A stretch of 64,000 nucleotides of DNA from Actinokineospora diospyrosa (GCF_024171925.1 NZ_JAMTCO010000005.1:248001-312000); one strand, 5' to 3'. Shown: positions 36,199 through 47,216, counted from the stretch's first letter. The notes: generated by a model not told the origin, from the letters alone. Translations and numbers: made by a program.

Positions 36199-36232
36199 AG
36201 AGGCCCCGGACCACATGTGGTCCGGGGCCTCT
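36199..36232. terminator. Perfect 34-bp palindromic terminator
   Basis: Perfect inverted repeat with 17-base arms, AGAGGCCCCGGACCACA at 36199-36215 and its complement at 36216-36232. It lies between the DUF5130 gene and the convergent pepN and would act in both directions. Confidence 0.88.
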
Positions 36233-36273
36233 TCGCGTAGAGGCCGCGTCGCCGCGGCCTCTAGCGGGTCGTC

Positions 36274-38847
<2,574 letters not shown>

Positions 38848-39095
38848 GGCGAACACCTCGGCGAACTCGTCGGTCGGACTGGGGCGGGGAACAGCGGGGA
38901 CGGGCGGATTCGGGCTGGCTCACCGCTGACCCGCGCGGCGGCGGGTCGTAGATGACAATCGCATCCAATCACGCCCCGGCGGCCTGTGGTGCCCCCAACC
39001 ATGGGGAAGCATTCCCAGCGGCGGCGCGTTGCACCAGCGGGGGCGGCCGCTCACGCCCACCACACGCGGCAAAGATCCAACTCTGGAGACGTTTC

Positions 39096-39746
39096 ATGAC
39101 TGCACCGCAGCAAGCGCCAACGGCCGACAACACTGGGAACAAGACCACCAAGGTCGACTTCTACTTCGACCCGATCTGCCCGTTCGCCTGGATCACCTCG
39201 CGGTGGATCCTCGAGGTCGAGCAGCACCGTGACCTGGACCTGCGCTTCCGGGTGATGAGCCTGTCGGTGCTCAACGCGGACAAGCCGGACCTGCCCGAGC
39301 AGTACCGCGAACTGCTCGACCGCGGCTGGGGTCCGGTGCGCGTCGCCATCGCCGCGGCCCAGCAGCACGGCGAGGAGGTCCTGCGCGACCTCTACACCGC
39401 GCTGGGCACCCGGATCCACAACAAGGGTGAGAAGGACTACACCGAGGCGATCAAGGGCGCGCTCGCCGACGTGGGCCTGCCCGCCGAGTTGGCCGACGCC
39501 GCCACGAGCACCGAGTACGACGACGCGCTGCGCAAGTCGCACCACGAGGGCATGGACCCGGTCGGCCAGGAGGTCGGCACCCCCACGATCCACATCGACG
39601 GCGTCGCGTTCTTCGGCCCCGTGCTCACCGAGATCCCCCGCGGCGACGACGCCCTCGCGGTGTTCGACGGTGCCGTGGCCCTCGCCCGCTACCCGAAGTT
39701 CTTCGAGCTCAAGCGCACCCGCACCGGTGACCTGAACTTCGACTGA
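39096..39746 (+). CDS. Mycothiol-dependent nitroreductase-like protein (Rv2466c family)
   Basis: DsbA-fold protein of 216 residues highly similar to Rv2466c: [58 protein letters not shown] and [18 protein letters not shown]. Rv2466c uses a CPWC active site with mycothiol. Here the motif is CPFA, so Cys28 is kept but the resolving Cys is Ala31, which would force a monothiol mechanism. GGAG precedes the ATG. It is divergent from pepN, as in mycobacteria. Confidence 0.9.
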   Translation: MTAPQQAPTADNTGNKTTKVDFYFDPICPFAWITSRWILEVEQHRDLDLRFRVMSLSVLNADKPDLPEQYRELLDRGWGPVRVAIAAAQQHGEEVLRDLYTALGTRIHNKGEKDYTEAIKGALADVGLPAELADAATSTEYDDALRKSHHEGMDPVGQEVGTPTIHIDGVAFFGPVLTEIPRGDDALAVFDGAVALARYPKFFELKRTRTGDLNFD

Positions 39747-39793
39747 CCCCGCTCGACCCCCTCGCGGCAACCGGTTGCCCACAACGCAACCGG

Positions 39794-40002
39794 TTGTCCA
39801 CAGGGCCCTCTCACCACCCCAGCCCCCTCAATTCCCCCACTAGGCTGGTTTCGGGGGCTGCTCAGCGCGCCCCCAGCGCGCCCACTCCGGCCCCACCCAG
39901 TTGTCCACAGCCCGCTCCTCGCCGCCCCGTTTCGTCGGGGTTCGCCGGTAAGCTGTGTGTTTTGGGGGCTTTCGGTCAGTTTGATCTTGCTGTCCGAACC
40001 CC
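39794..40002 (+). other. Tandem DnaA-box / promoter / hairpin modules (possible small RNAs)
   Basis: Two similar modules fill the 331-base gap before the aldehyde dehydrogenase. Module 1: TTGTCCACAG (39794-39803), TAGGCTG (39841-39847), and hairpin GGGGGC (39853-39858)/GCCCCC (39869-39874). Module 2: TTGTCCACAG (39901-39910), TAAGCTGT (39949-39956), and hairpin GGGG (39964-39967) plus TTCGG (39971-39975) pairing with CCGAA (39994-39998) plus CCCC (39999-40002), with CAGTTTGATCTTGC (39977-39990) inside. A third module is at 53.76 kb. TARGCT fits a -10 box, so each could start a short structured transcript. Confidence 0.5.
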
Positions 40003-40077
40003 GCGCGTGCGCAACGGGCCCTCGATGTGACACTCTGACGACGAAATCGGCATCAGGTGTCACAAGGTGGAGGACTC

Positions 40078-41505
40078 ATGGCTGCTCCCGTCACCATCCG
40101 CGCGGGCCACGTCATCGGCGGCGCGCTGGTCGAGTCGGCAGGCGAGCGCATCGACGTGGTCAACCCGGCGACCGAAGAGGTCATCGCCGCCGTCCCCGCG
40201 GGCACCCCGGCCGATGTGGACACCGCCGTCGCCGCCGCCGCCGAGGCGTTCGCCGGGTGGGCCGCCCGCGATCCCCGCGACCGCGCCGCCGTCGTGCGCA
40301 AGGTCGCCGAGGGCGTGACCGCCCGCCGCGCCGAGATCGCCGCGTTGATCACAGCTGAGATGGGCTCACCGATCGGGTTCGCGACCAAGGTCCAGGCGAG
40401 CCTGCCCGCCGCGACCACCGCGGGCATCGCCGACCTGGTCGAGGGCGGCTACGCCTTCACCGAGGAGATCGGCAACTCGCTCGTCGTGCGCGAACCGGTC
40501 GGCGTCGTCGGCGCGATCACGCCCTGGAACTACCCCCTGCACCAGATCGCCGCGAAGGTCGCGCCCGCGCTGGCGGCGGGCAACACCGTCGTGCTCAAGC
40601 CGAGCGAGGTGGCCCCGCTCAACGCCAACCTGTTCCTCGAGATCCTCGCCGAGGCAGGCGTACCCGATGGTGTGGTGAACCTGGTGCACGGCACCGGTCC
40701 GGTCGTGGGGGAGGCCATCGCGGCCCACCCGCGCGTGGACATGGTGTCCTTCACCGGTTCCACCGCCGCGGGCAAGCGCGTCTCCGCCGTCGCCGCGCAG
40801 ACGGTCAAGCGGGTCGCGCTCGAACTGGGCGGCAAGTCCGCCAACGTGGTTCTCGACGATGCCGACCTCGGTAGGGCCATCAAGATCGGCCTGGCCAACA
40901 CCTTCATCAACGGCGGCCAGACCTGCACCGCGTGGACCCGCATGCTGGTTCCCGCCGACCGGCACGACGAGGCAGTTGAGCTTGCCGTCGCCGCGGCCGC
41001 GAAGTACACCGTCGGTGACCCGTTGGACGAGGCGACCAGGATCGGCCCCATGGCTTCGGCCGCCCAGCGCGACCGGGTACTCGGCTACATCCGCCTAGGC
41101 GTCGAGGAAGGCGCCACCCTCGCCTACGGCGGCTCTACCGACGGACTCCCCGAACGCGGCGCCTACGTCCCACCCACGATCTTCGCCGGTGTCCGCGCCG
41201 ACATGCGGATCGCGCAAGAGGAGATCTTCGGCCCAGTCCTCTCGATCCTGCCTTACGCCGACGAGGACGAAGCCGTGGCGATCGCCAACTCCACCATCTA
41301 TGGCCTGGCGGGCGCCGTGTTCGGCGCCGACCAGGACCGGGCGGTCGCGGTCGCCAAGCGCTTGCGCACCGGTCAGGTCGACGTCAACGGCGGTGCCTTC
41401 AACCCGGTCGCGCCCTTCGGCGGCTACCGGCAGTCCGGCAACGGCCGCGAGTTGGGTCGATTCGGGCTTGAAGAGTTCCTTGAGGTCAAGTCCATCCAGC
41501 GGTAG
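40078..41505 (+). CDS. NAD(P)-dependent aldehyde dehydrogenase
   Basis: ALDH superfamily enzyme of 475 residues. Landmarks: [38 protein letters not shown] (cofactor), Glu249 in LELGGKS and the catalytic Cys283 in NGGQTCTAW, then [10 protein letters not shown]. It oxidises an aldehyde to the acid; the substrate is not evident. ATG is preceded by GTGGAGGA. Its stop is followed at once by a bidirectional terminator shared with the convergent metallo-hydrolase. The upstream gap carries the DnaA-box/hairpin modules, which may influence its expression. Confidence 0.92.
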   Translation: MAAPVTIRAGHVIGGALVESAGERIDVVNPATEEVIAAVPAGTPADVDTAVAAAAEAFAGWAARDPRDRAAVVRKVAEGVTARRAEIAALITAEMGSPIGFATKVQASLPAATTAGIADLVEGGYAFTEEIGNSLVVREPVGVVGAITPWNYPLHQIAAKVAPALAAGNTVVLKPSEVAPLNANLFLEILAEAGVPDGVVNLVHGTGPVVGEAIAAHPRVDMVSFTGSTAAGKRVSAVAAQTVKRVALELGGKSANVVLDDADLGRAIKIGLANTFINGGQTCTAWTRMLVPADRHDEAVELAVAAAAKYTVGDPLDEATRIGPMASAAQRDRVLGYIRLGVEEGATLAYGGSTDGLPERGAYVPPTIFAGVRADMRIAQEEIFGPVLSILPYADEDEAVAIANSTIYGLAGAVFGADQDRAVAVAKRLRTGQVDVNGGAFNPVAPFGGYRQSGNGRELGRFGLEEFLEVKSIQR

Positions 41506-41507
41506 AG

Positions 41508-42308
41508 CTACCCGACCCGTCCCCGCTCTAGCGCGGGACGGGTCGCCTCTTCCGGATAAGGGCTCTGCGCCAAGGCTTCCTCCACAGTGAGCGTCCCGCT
41601 GCGCACCCCGTCGAACAATCCCGCGATGGCCGAGAGTTCGGCCCGCTGCGCACGCACGAACCCGGCGTCCACTGGCTCACCGTGCCCCGGTACGACAACC
41701 CGGGGTGCCAAGTCCAGCAGCACGTCCAGCGCGGCGGGCCACTCCAAGGGGTAGCCGTCTTTGCCGATCGACGGCGGGGCACCCTGTTCGACGGTGTCCC
41801 CCGCGAACAGCACGCCTTCATCCGGCACGTGCACTACGACGTCGTTGTCGGTATGGCCGCGTCCGGGGTGCAGCAGCGTCACCACCCGCTCGCCTAAGTC
41901 CAACTCGACGCGCTTGGTCACCTCGTGCGTCGGCGCCACAACCCGGGCGGCCAGCAGTCGGTCGGCGAGGTGGTCGCGGCCGGACTCGCGGTAGTGCTCC
42001 GCCCACTTCACCGCCTGCGCACGCGCGCCTACGGCCATCTCGCTCGCGCAGGCCGGGTGCGCCCACACCTCGGCGCCGGGGAACGCCGCCGTGCCGAGGA
42101 AGTGGTCCCAGTGCGCGTGCGTGATCACCACGGTCCACGGCACCGGGGTCACCTCGCGGATCGCGGCCGCCCACGCCGCGCCGTGCCGCTCGTCGGTACC
42201 GGTGTCGACCACCAAGCAGCGGTCCCGCCCGACGACGAGCCCCATGGTCTGGTCCAGCTCGGTGTTGCGGCTGGCGAACACCCGGTCACCCAGTTCGATC
42301 CATCGCAT
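41508..42308 (-). CDS. MBL-fold metallo-hydrolase
   Basis: Metallo-beta-lactamase-fold hydrolase of 266 residues. Metal-binding motif HAHWDH at 64-69; further ligands in HPGRGHTDND, FAGDTVEQG and VVPGHGEPV. No signal peptide, so it is cytoplasmic. This group (quinoprotein relay / hydroxyacylglutathione hydrolase-like) includes thioesterase or lactonase activities; which applies here is not visible. It is convergent with the aldehyde dehydrogenase and divergent from rpiB. Confidence 0.88.
   Translation of the reverse strand: MRWIELGDRVFASRNTELDQTMGLVVGRDRCLVVDTGTDERHGAAWAAAIREVTPVPWTVVITHAHWDHFLGTAAFPGAEVWAHPACASEMAVGARAQAVKWAEHYRESGRDHLADRLLAARVVAPTHEVTKRVELDLGERVVTLLHPGRGHTDNDVVVHVPDEGVLFAGDTVEQGAPPSIGKDGYPLEWPAALDVLLDLAPRVVVPGHGEPVDAGFVRAQRAELSAIAGLFDGVRSGTLTVEEALAQSPYPEEATRPALERGRVG
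41513..41545. terminator. Bidirectional terminator between ALDH and MBL genes
   Basis: Perfect 11-bp arms, CGACCCGTCCC (41513-41523) and GGGACGGGTCG (41535-41545), with an 11-base loop. The right arm lies inside the last codons of the metallo-hydrolase gene. Confidence 0.75.
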
Positions 42309-42409
42309 CCCGGCTTTCTACCGGATCTACAGTGTTTTGCCTGTAACCCCGCCCACGTCCCCGCGCTCCCGGCTGCGCCGCGGCCGAACCCGGGTGGCAC
42401 ACTCAGCCC

Positions 42410-42880
42410 GTGCGCGTATACCTGGGATCCGACCACGCGGGCTTCGAGCTGAAGACCCACCTCGTCGAGCACTTGACCGCGGCGGGGCACGAGGTCGTCG
42501 ACGTGGGCCCGCACGCCTACGACGCCCTCGACGACTACCCGCCGTTCTGCGTCGAGACCGCGCGCCGCGTGGTCGCCGACGAGGGCAGCCTGGGCGTCGT
42601 GCTGGGCGGGTCCGGCAACGGCGAGCAGATCGCCGCCAACAAGGTCGCGGGCTGCCGCGCCGCGCTCGCCTGGAGCGTCGAGACCGCGCAGCTGAGCCGC
42701 CAGCACAACAACGCGCAGGTCGTCGGCGTCGGGTCGCGGATGCACAGCACCGAGGAGGCCACCGCCATCGTGGAAGCCTTCCTGGCCACCGAGTTCTCCG
42801 GCGACGAGCGCCACCAGCGCCGCATCAACCTGCTCAGCGAGTTCGAGCGCACCGGCGAGCCGCCCGCGCTGCCCGCCTGA
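42410..42880 (+). CDS. rpiB: Ribose-5-phosphate isomerase B
   Basis: RpiB/LacAB family isomerase of 156 residues, interconverting ribose 5-phosphate and ribulose 5-phosphate. It has GSDHAGFELKTHLVEHL at the N-terminus, the loop GSGNGEQIAANKVAGCRAAL with phosphate- and ring-binding residues, and RQHNNAQVVGVGSRM. GTG 42410 fits the usual M-R-V-Y-L-G-S-D-H start. It is followed 37 bases later by the nei-like gene in the same direction, the same pair as in mycobacteria. Confidence 0.95.
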   Translation: MRVYLGSDHAGFELKTHLVEHLTAAGHEVVDVGPHAYDALDDYPPFCVETARRVVADEGSLGVVLGGSGNGEQIAANKVAGCRAALAWSVETAQLSRQHNNAQVVGVGSRMHSTEEATAIVEAFLATEFSGDERHQRRINLLSEFERTGEPPALPA

Positions 42881-42917
42881 GTCCGTTGCGCTGTCGCTGG
42901 ATGGGGTGAACTTCCGC

Positions 42918-43727
42918 GTGCCTGAGGGTCACACCCTGCACCGGTTGGCCGGTCTGCACCACCGGTGGTACGCCGGGTCCCCGGTTCGGGTGAGCAGTCC
43001 GCAGGGCCGCTTCGCCGCCGACGCGTCCGTTGTGGACGGTGCGGTGCTCGAATCGGCCGAGGCGCACGGCAAGCACCTGTTCCACGTCTACGGCCCCGAT
43101 CGGGTGGTGCACGTCCACCTCGGCCTCTACGGGACCTTCACCGACGGCGACACCCCGGTCGCCGAGCCCGTCGGCCAGGTCCGGATGCGCCTCGTCGGCG
43201 CCGACCGGTGGACCGACCTGCGCGGCCCGACCCGCTGCGAGCTGCTGACCGACGGCCAGGTCGACGCGCTGCGCGCCCGCCTCGGCCCCGACCCGCTGCG
43301 CGCCGACGCCGACCAGGAGCGCGTGTGGGCGCGGATCTCCCGCTCCCGCGCCCCGGTCGCCGTCCTGCTGATGGACCAGTCCGTCGTGGCCGGTGTCGGC
43401 AACGTGTACCGGGCCGAGTTGCTGTTCCGCCACGGTGTCCACCCGTCGGTCGCGGGCCGGGACCTGGACCGGTCGACCTGGGACGCGATGTGGCCGGACC
43501 TGGTCGCCCTCATGCGCCTGGGTGTCCACAGGGGACGGATCGACACGGTCCGCGACGAGCACCTGCCGGAGGCCACCGGTCGGGCGCCGCGCCAGGACCG
43601 GCACGGCGGCGAGGTCTACGTCTACCGCCGCGCCGGGATGCCCTGCCTGATCTGCGGGACCCCGGTGCTCACCGAGGTCTTGGCCGCCCGCAACAACCAC
43701 TGGTGCCCCACCTGCCAGCCGGGTTAG
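42918..43727 (+). CDS. Fpg/Nei family DNA glycosylase
   Basis: Bifunctional glycosylase/AP lyase of 269 residues. The start must be GTG 42918 because the enzyme uses Pro2 as nucleophile and Glu3 as acid (M-P-E-G-H-T-L-H-R); the upstream in-frame GTG at 42906 would bury them. Also visible: the H2TH region MDQSVVAGVGNVYRAELLF, with the conserved Asn in GVGNVYRAE, and a C-terminal zinc finger CLICG...CPTC. It removes oxidised bases from DNA. It corresponds to Rv2464c. The stop overlaps the convergent next gene by 4 bases. Confidence 0.94.
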   Translation: MPEGHTLHRLAGLHHRWYAGSPVRVSSPQGRFAADASVVDGAVLESAEAHGKHLFHVYGPDRVVHVHLGLYGTFTDGDTPVAEPVGQVRMRLVGADRWTDLRGPTRCELLTDGQVDALRARLGPDPLRADADQERVWARISRSRAPVAVLLMDQSVVAGVGNVYRAELLFRHGVHPSVAGRDLDRSTWDAMWPDLVALMRLGVHRGRIDTVRDEHLPEATGRAPRQDRHGGEVYVYRRAGMPCLICGTPVLTEVLAARNNHWCPTCQPG

Positions 43728-44539
43728 AAGAAGTCCCCGCCGCCGAAGTCGCCACCACCGAAGTCGCTGCCACCACCGAAATCACCACCGCCGCCGTAGT
43801 CACTCCCGTAGTCACCACCGGCGTCGCCGCCCGCGTCACCACCGGCGTCGCCGCCCGCGTCACCACCGGAGTCGGCGATGGCGTCGGCTTGACCGGCGTC
43901 GTACCCGGCTTCCCACGCCGAGGCGTCCGGGATGCCCGCCATGCCGGAGAACATCGCGTCGAACAGCAGCACCGTGCCGATACCCCAGGCTCCTGCCACC
44001 AGCGCGGGCTTCCACCACGGCTCGCTGTACCAGCCCTGCGGCACCGGGCGACCCGCGACGCGACCACCCGGGTAGTAGTGCGGCGTGCCGCGGCCGGGCA
44101 TCGGCGAGGCCTCGTACGAGTGACCCTCGACGCTGACCCGCCGGTCCTGCTCGACCCGGCCCGCGCGCTGCTGCTCGGGGTCCACCGGCAGCTCGGGGCC
44201 GGGGTCCAGGCCCATCGCCAGCCGGGCGGCGCGGATGTAGTAGAGGCCCTCCATCGCCGTCTTGGTGACCAGGCGGGCCTGGTCGACGGTGGTCGCCTGC
44301 TCCATCTGCGACCCGGCGGCGGTGTAGCGCTCCGCGGCGTCGGCGATCGCCTGCCGCGACGGTTCGTCGGTGCCGGTCAGGTTGATCACCTGGCCGCCCA
44401 GCCGCTCCACCCAGCGCCGCGCCTCCGCCTTGGCGTCGTCGAGCTGCCGGGCGCGGTTGTTGGCCTGGTTGCGCGCCACCGCCACACCGAGGACCACTAC
44501 CGCGAGGATGATGATGGCCACCACGATCCCGCCGCCCAT
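43724..44539 (-). CDS. Membrane-anchored protein with Gly/Asp-rich tail
   Basis: A 271-residue protein of no family I can name. N-terminal membrane helix (GGGIVVAIIILAVVVLGVAVA), then a coiled-coil-like helical region (about 25-120, RQLDDAKAEARRWVERLGG), a linker with a second hydrophobic segment near 180-200 (WWKPALVAGAWGIGTVLLF), and a C-terminal tail of repeated GGDAG and GGGDFGG units ending in DFF. The tail is about 50 residues of Gly, Asp and aromatic residues and is probably disordered. Start ATG 44539 with GGAGG upstream. Confidence 0.75.
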   Translation of the reverse strand: MGGGIVVAIIILAVVVLGVAVARNQANNRARQLDDAKAEARRWVERLGGQVINLTGTDEPSRQAIADAAERYTAAGSQMEQATTVDQARLVTKTAMEGLYYIRAARLAMGLDPGPELPVDPEQQRAGRVEQDRRVSVEGHSYEASPMPGRGTPHYYPGGRVAGRPVPQGWYSEPWWKPALVAGAWGIGTVLLFDAMFSGMAGIPDASAWEAGYDAGQADAIADSGGDAGGDAGGDAGGDAGGDYGSDYGGGGDFGGGSDFGGGDFGGGDFF

Positions 44540-44605
44540 AGCGCCTCCTTCGTCCGCTTACCCGTGACAACGCGGGACGCTCGTGCCCTGGTTCCCGAAG
44601 GTCGC

Positions 44606-45808
44606 TTAGAACACCTCGCGGCAGGCGGGCTCCCGCTCAGCCTGCATGGCGTGCGATAGACCCGCCACGGCTCCCGTTGTGTGCTCGGCGATCAGGCCGG
44701 CAGCGGCCAGCGTGCTAAGCCGGGTGCCACCCATGTAGGCCGCGCCGAGGTCTCGCACGTCCAGGGTTAGATCCGCTGCTGAGTCTGTCTTGGCGACTGT
44801 CATCCGGCCATCTGCGGCAACCAGGTGCCAACGTCCGGCGTTCCACGGGCAGAAGCTGTCGACTACCTCGACGACGACGTCCACCGGTGCCTGGTACCCC
44901 CGCAGCGGTAGCGCTGCCGCGACATCGGTGAGGCGGATGTGCAGCCCGTGGAACCGCTTCCGCAACGCGGTGCGCGTGTCAGGCAGCAACTGGACCAGCG
45001 GGTCGTCCCCGCTGCCCTCGTACTCGATGGTGGCTGCCAGGTCGATGTCGAGCAGGTACCGCCAGAGGCTGGTGTACGCCTCCGGGGTGTTGGCCACGAG
45101 CTCGTGTACGTGCACGGTTCCGCGGGGCCCGTTGTCGGTCCATTCCGGTTTCCCCCGGTACGCGGCATAGCCGTCTGGGTGCACAGCGAACCGGTACGGC
45201 GTCTGTCCGTGCCGCGTCGCTTCAGTGTCGTAGTAGTGGTACGCCCAGTTCCCTTCGATCCTGGTAAGAGCACCTACCTGCTTCTCTGCGTACCTCTCAT
45301 AGAGGGTCTTGATTACCGGCATAGCTTTGTCTCTAGGCAGTTCGCGAACCGCCGAAGGGTCGGCCGTGACGCCGGGTCGGAACGCTGACTTAGTGGGCAA
45401 CGTGTGCTGAGTCGACTCCGTCGCCACGCCATAGCCGAAGCGGCCGTAGATAGCTGACTCCGACGCCCACAGAGCGGAGACCGCGAGGCTGTCACGTGCG
45501 AGGACCGGGCGCATCAAGGCGGTAAGCACACCGCGCCTGCGGTAGTCAGGCGCCACTGCCACCGAGGTCAGACCCGAGAACATCACCAGGTCACCACCAG
45601 GCACCCGCACGCCGCGCTCTTGCACGCGTACCGCGCCCACCTGGCGGTCGCCCACGAACGCGCCCAGGCTCGTCGAGTCCGCGTTGAGAGCACCGTCCTT
45701 GGCGGCGATCTCCTCTTCCGCGTAGTCGGCCAAGAAGGCGGACGCCACCAATCGCGGGACGGTGGTCAGTTCATCGGGTGTCAGCGAGCGCACGGTGTAG
45801 GTGTTCAC
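44606..45808 (-). CDS. Eis-like GNAT acetyltransferase
   Basis: A 400-residue Eis-family protein with a tandem GNAT fold plus a C-terminal SCP2-like domain. Acetyl-CoA motif VAPDYRRRGVLTALMRP; the family segment IYGRFGYGVAT with the catalytic Tyr; and a protein ending in Phe whose terminal carboxylate serves as base in Eis (CREVF). In M. tuberculosis Eis multi-acetylates aminoglycosides and host proteins. Whether this copy accepts drugs is unknown. The window also encodes a KamB-type methylase. Start at ATG 45808; no upstream operon partner. Confidence 0.9.
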   Translation of the reverse strand: MNTYTVRSLTPDELTTVPRLVASAFLADYAEEEIAAKDGALNADSTSLGAFVGDRQVGAVRVQERGVRVPGGDLVMFSGLTSVAVAPDYRRRGVLTALMRPVLARDSLAVSALWASESAIYGRFGYGVATESTQHTLPTKSAFRPGVTADPSAVRELPRDKAMPVIKTLYERYAEKQVGALTRIEGNWAYHYYDTEATRHGQTPYRFAVHPDGYAAYRGKPEWTDNGPRGTVHVHELVANTPEAYTSLWRYLLDIDLAATIEYEGSGDDPLVQLLPDTRTALRKRFHGLHIRLTDVAAALPLRGYQAPVDVVVEVVDSFCPWNAGRWHLVAADGRMTVAKTDSAADLTLDVRDLGAAYMGGTRLSTLAAAGLIAEHTTGAVAGLSHAMQAEREPACREVF

Positions 45809-45928
45809 GTGCCGGTTGTCTACGGCAGATCACCGCTCACCGCCAGGCCTTTGCGGTTGGCGTTGCGCACCGGGCAAGCGTCGATATGGTGGGCCGATGG
45901 GGAAATCGACTGCCCGCAAGGGTGGGTC

Positions 45929-46453
45929 ATGCGGGTAAGCGCTCCGGTCTTGGTACGCGAAGCGGGCTCTGATGACGCCGCCGCCATCGGCGATGTGCAC
46001 GCCGAGGCCTGGCGGGTGTCCCACCGCGACCTCTTCGAGAGCCGCTGGCTCGCCGCGTTCGTTGAACGCCGCCGTGGCGCCTGGCGCGACCGGCTCGGCG
46101 CCCAGCGCCCGGACGACGTCGTGCTGGTGGCGCAACGCGGCGACCGGGTGGTGGCCTTCGCCTGGTACCGCGGGCACCCCGACAACCGCCACGACGCGGA
46201 GCTGCGCGCGCTCTACGCGCACCCGATCGCCTGGGGCACCGGCGTCGCGCAGGCCCTCGTGGACGACGTGCTGGCCGGTGCCATCGCCTACCGCAGGATC
46301 CGCCTGTGGACGCTGTCCGGTGCCACCAGGGCCCGCCGCTTCTACACCAGGGCGGGCTTCACCGAGACCGGTCTGATCCGCGAACGCGACTACGGCGACG
46401 GCAGACCGGTCCTCGAGGTCGAGTACGCCCGCCGACCCGCTCAGGTGAAGTAG
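45929..46453 (+). CDS. GNAT family N-acetyltransferase
   Basis: A 174-residue single-domain GNAT. Opening PVLVREAGSDDAAAIGDVHAEAW, the beta4/alpha3 region ELRALYAHPIAWGTGVAQAL (acetyl-CoA pyrophosphate loop, W-G-T-G-V-A in place of the usual R/Q-x-x-G-x-G/A) and the C-terminal ATRARRFYTRAGFTETG. AAGGGTGG precedes ATG 45929. Substrate unknown. It is convergent with the Nudix gene, with a 13-base overlap at the 3' ends. Confidence 0.87.
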   Translation: MRVSAPVLVREAGSDDAAAIGDVHAEAWRVSHRDLFESRWLAAFVERRRGAWRDRLGAQRPDDVVLVAQRGDRVVAFAWYRGHPDNRHDAELRALYAHPIAWGTGVAQALVDDVLAGAIAYRRIRLWTLSGATRARRFYTRAGFTETGLIRERDYGDGRPVLEVEYARRPAQVK

Positions 46454-46866
46454 GGCGAGCCGTCCAGGCCGTGCTCGACCACGGTCCGGGTGGCCTCCGG
46501 CACCGGCAATTCCGCCAGCCGCTCCGGCTCCAGCCACGCCGCCCGCGCCGTCGACAGCCGCCCGCCGACCGGGCGACCCCGGAAGCACACCGCCAGCTCC
46601 GTGCTCCACGGCTCACTGGCGTCGTTGAACACCCCGACCAGGCCGGTGATCTCCACCCACACCCCGGTCAGCTCCTCCACCGCCCGCACGGCGGCGTCCG
46701 GGAGCGACTCGCCGGGCGGTTGCGCCTTGCCGGGCAACCGGAAACCGCCCCCCGCCCGCACCATCAGCACCAACCCCGCGTCGTCGAGCACGCACACCCC
46801 CGCCCCGACCACGGTGCGGCGAACGGACAGGGACACGTCTAGGTCGAAATAGCCGGATTGCGACAT
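46441..46866 (-). CDS. Nudix-fold protein with degenerate Nudix box
   Basis: A 141-residue Nudix hydrolase-like protein. The box reads GKAQPPGESLPDAAVRAVEELTGV, so the first part (Gly...Pro-Gly-Glu-Ser) is present, but the metal-binding REUXEE core is RAVEEL: the first Glu is Ala and the last is Leu. Catalytic Mg binding is therefore likely weakened, and the protein might be a binding or regulatory variant. It lies 3' to 3' with the GNAT gene and about 210 bases from tRNA-Gly. Confidence 0.85.
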   Translation of the reverse strand: MSQSGYFDLDVSLSVRRTVVGAGVCVLDDAGLVLMVRAGGGFRLPGKAQPPGESLPDAAVRAVEELTGVWVEITGLVGVFNDASEPWSTELAVCFRGRPVGGRLSTARAAWLEPERLAELPVPEATRTVVEHGLDGSPYFT

Positions 46867-47044
46867 GGCTCCTGCCTACCGAACATGCCCTCGCCCGCAC
46901 CACGGCCCTTGACCCGTTCTTCGCGCGCACCGGCGAAAATCACCCGGCTGGCTGTGGCTCACATCACACCACCCGGCGATTCAACGGCGACGGTCGCCCT
47001 TTGCTGGCGAAACCTGGGCTGGGAACGTTCCCAGCTAACGAAAA

Positions 47045-47072
47045 GTGGTCAGGCCTGCTAAGGCCTGACCAC
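47045..47072 (-). terminator. Rho-independent terminator of tRNA-Gly
   Basis: On the minus strand a perfect 12-bp hairpin (GTGGTCAGGCCT paired across a 4-base loop, 47045-47056 with 47061-47072) is followed by CTTTT, a rare canonical U-tract in this genome, 6 bases after the end of tRNA-Gly. Confidence 0.9.
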
Positions 47073-47078
47073 TGGGAG

Positions 47079-47149
47079 AGCGGGCGACGGGAATCGAACC
47101 CGCGTAGCTAGTTTGGAAGACTAGGGCTCTACCATTGAGCTACGCCCGC
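47079..47149 (-). tRNA. tRNA-Gly(UCC)
   Basis: A 71-base tRNA on the minus strand: acceptor GCGGGCG/CGCCCGC with discriminator U, D arm GCTC-AATGGTA-GAGC, anticodon stem CTAGT/ACTAG with loop CTTCCAA giving anticodon UCC, and T arm GCGGG-TTCGATT-CCCGT. It is divergent from tRNA-Pro, in the same neighbourhood upstream of tig as mycobacterial glyV and proU. Confidence 0.97.
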
Positions 47150-47178
47150 GTACGCGGCATCCGGTACCGCGCGAAAAA

Positions 47179-47210
47179 CAGCCTAGCGGGTGCCGCTAGG
47201 CTGGGTGACA
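47179..47210. promoter_or_regulatory. Palindromic divergent promoter for tRNA-Gly and tRNA-Pro
   Basis: A perfect palindrome, CAGCCTAGCGG (47179-47189), GTG, CCGCTAGGCTG (47193-47203), places TAGGCT, the local -10 consensus, on both strands: minus 47185-47180 and plus 47197-47202. For tRNA-Gly a -35 TTGTCA lies at 47210-47205 with a 19-base spacer. No matching -35 is evident for tRNA-Pro. Predicted starts lie 8-25 bases from each tRNA. Confidence 0.6.
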
Positions 47211-47216
47211 AGACCC

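Noticed and set aside
39794-39910. DnaA boxes as a chromosomal origin
   Set aside because: Only two boxes here, no dnaA, dnaN, rpmH or gyrB genes nearby, and no AT-rich unwinding region.
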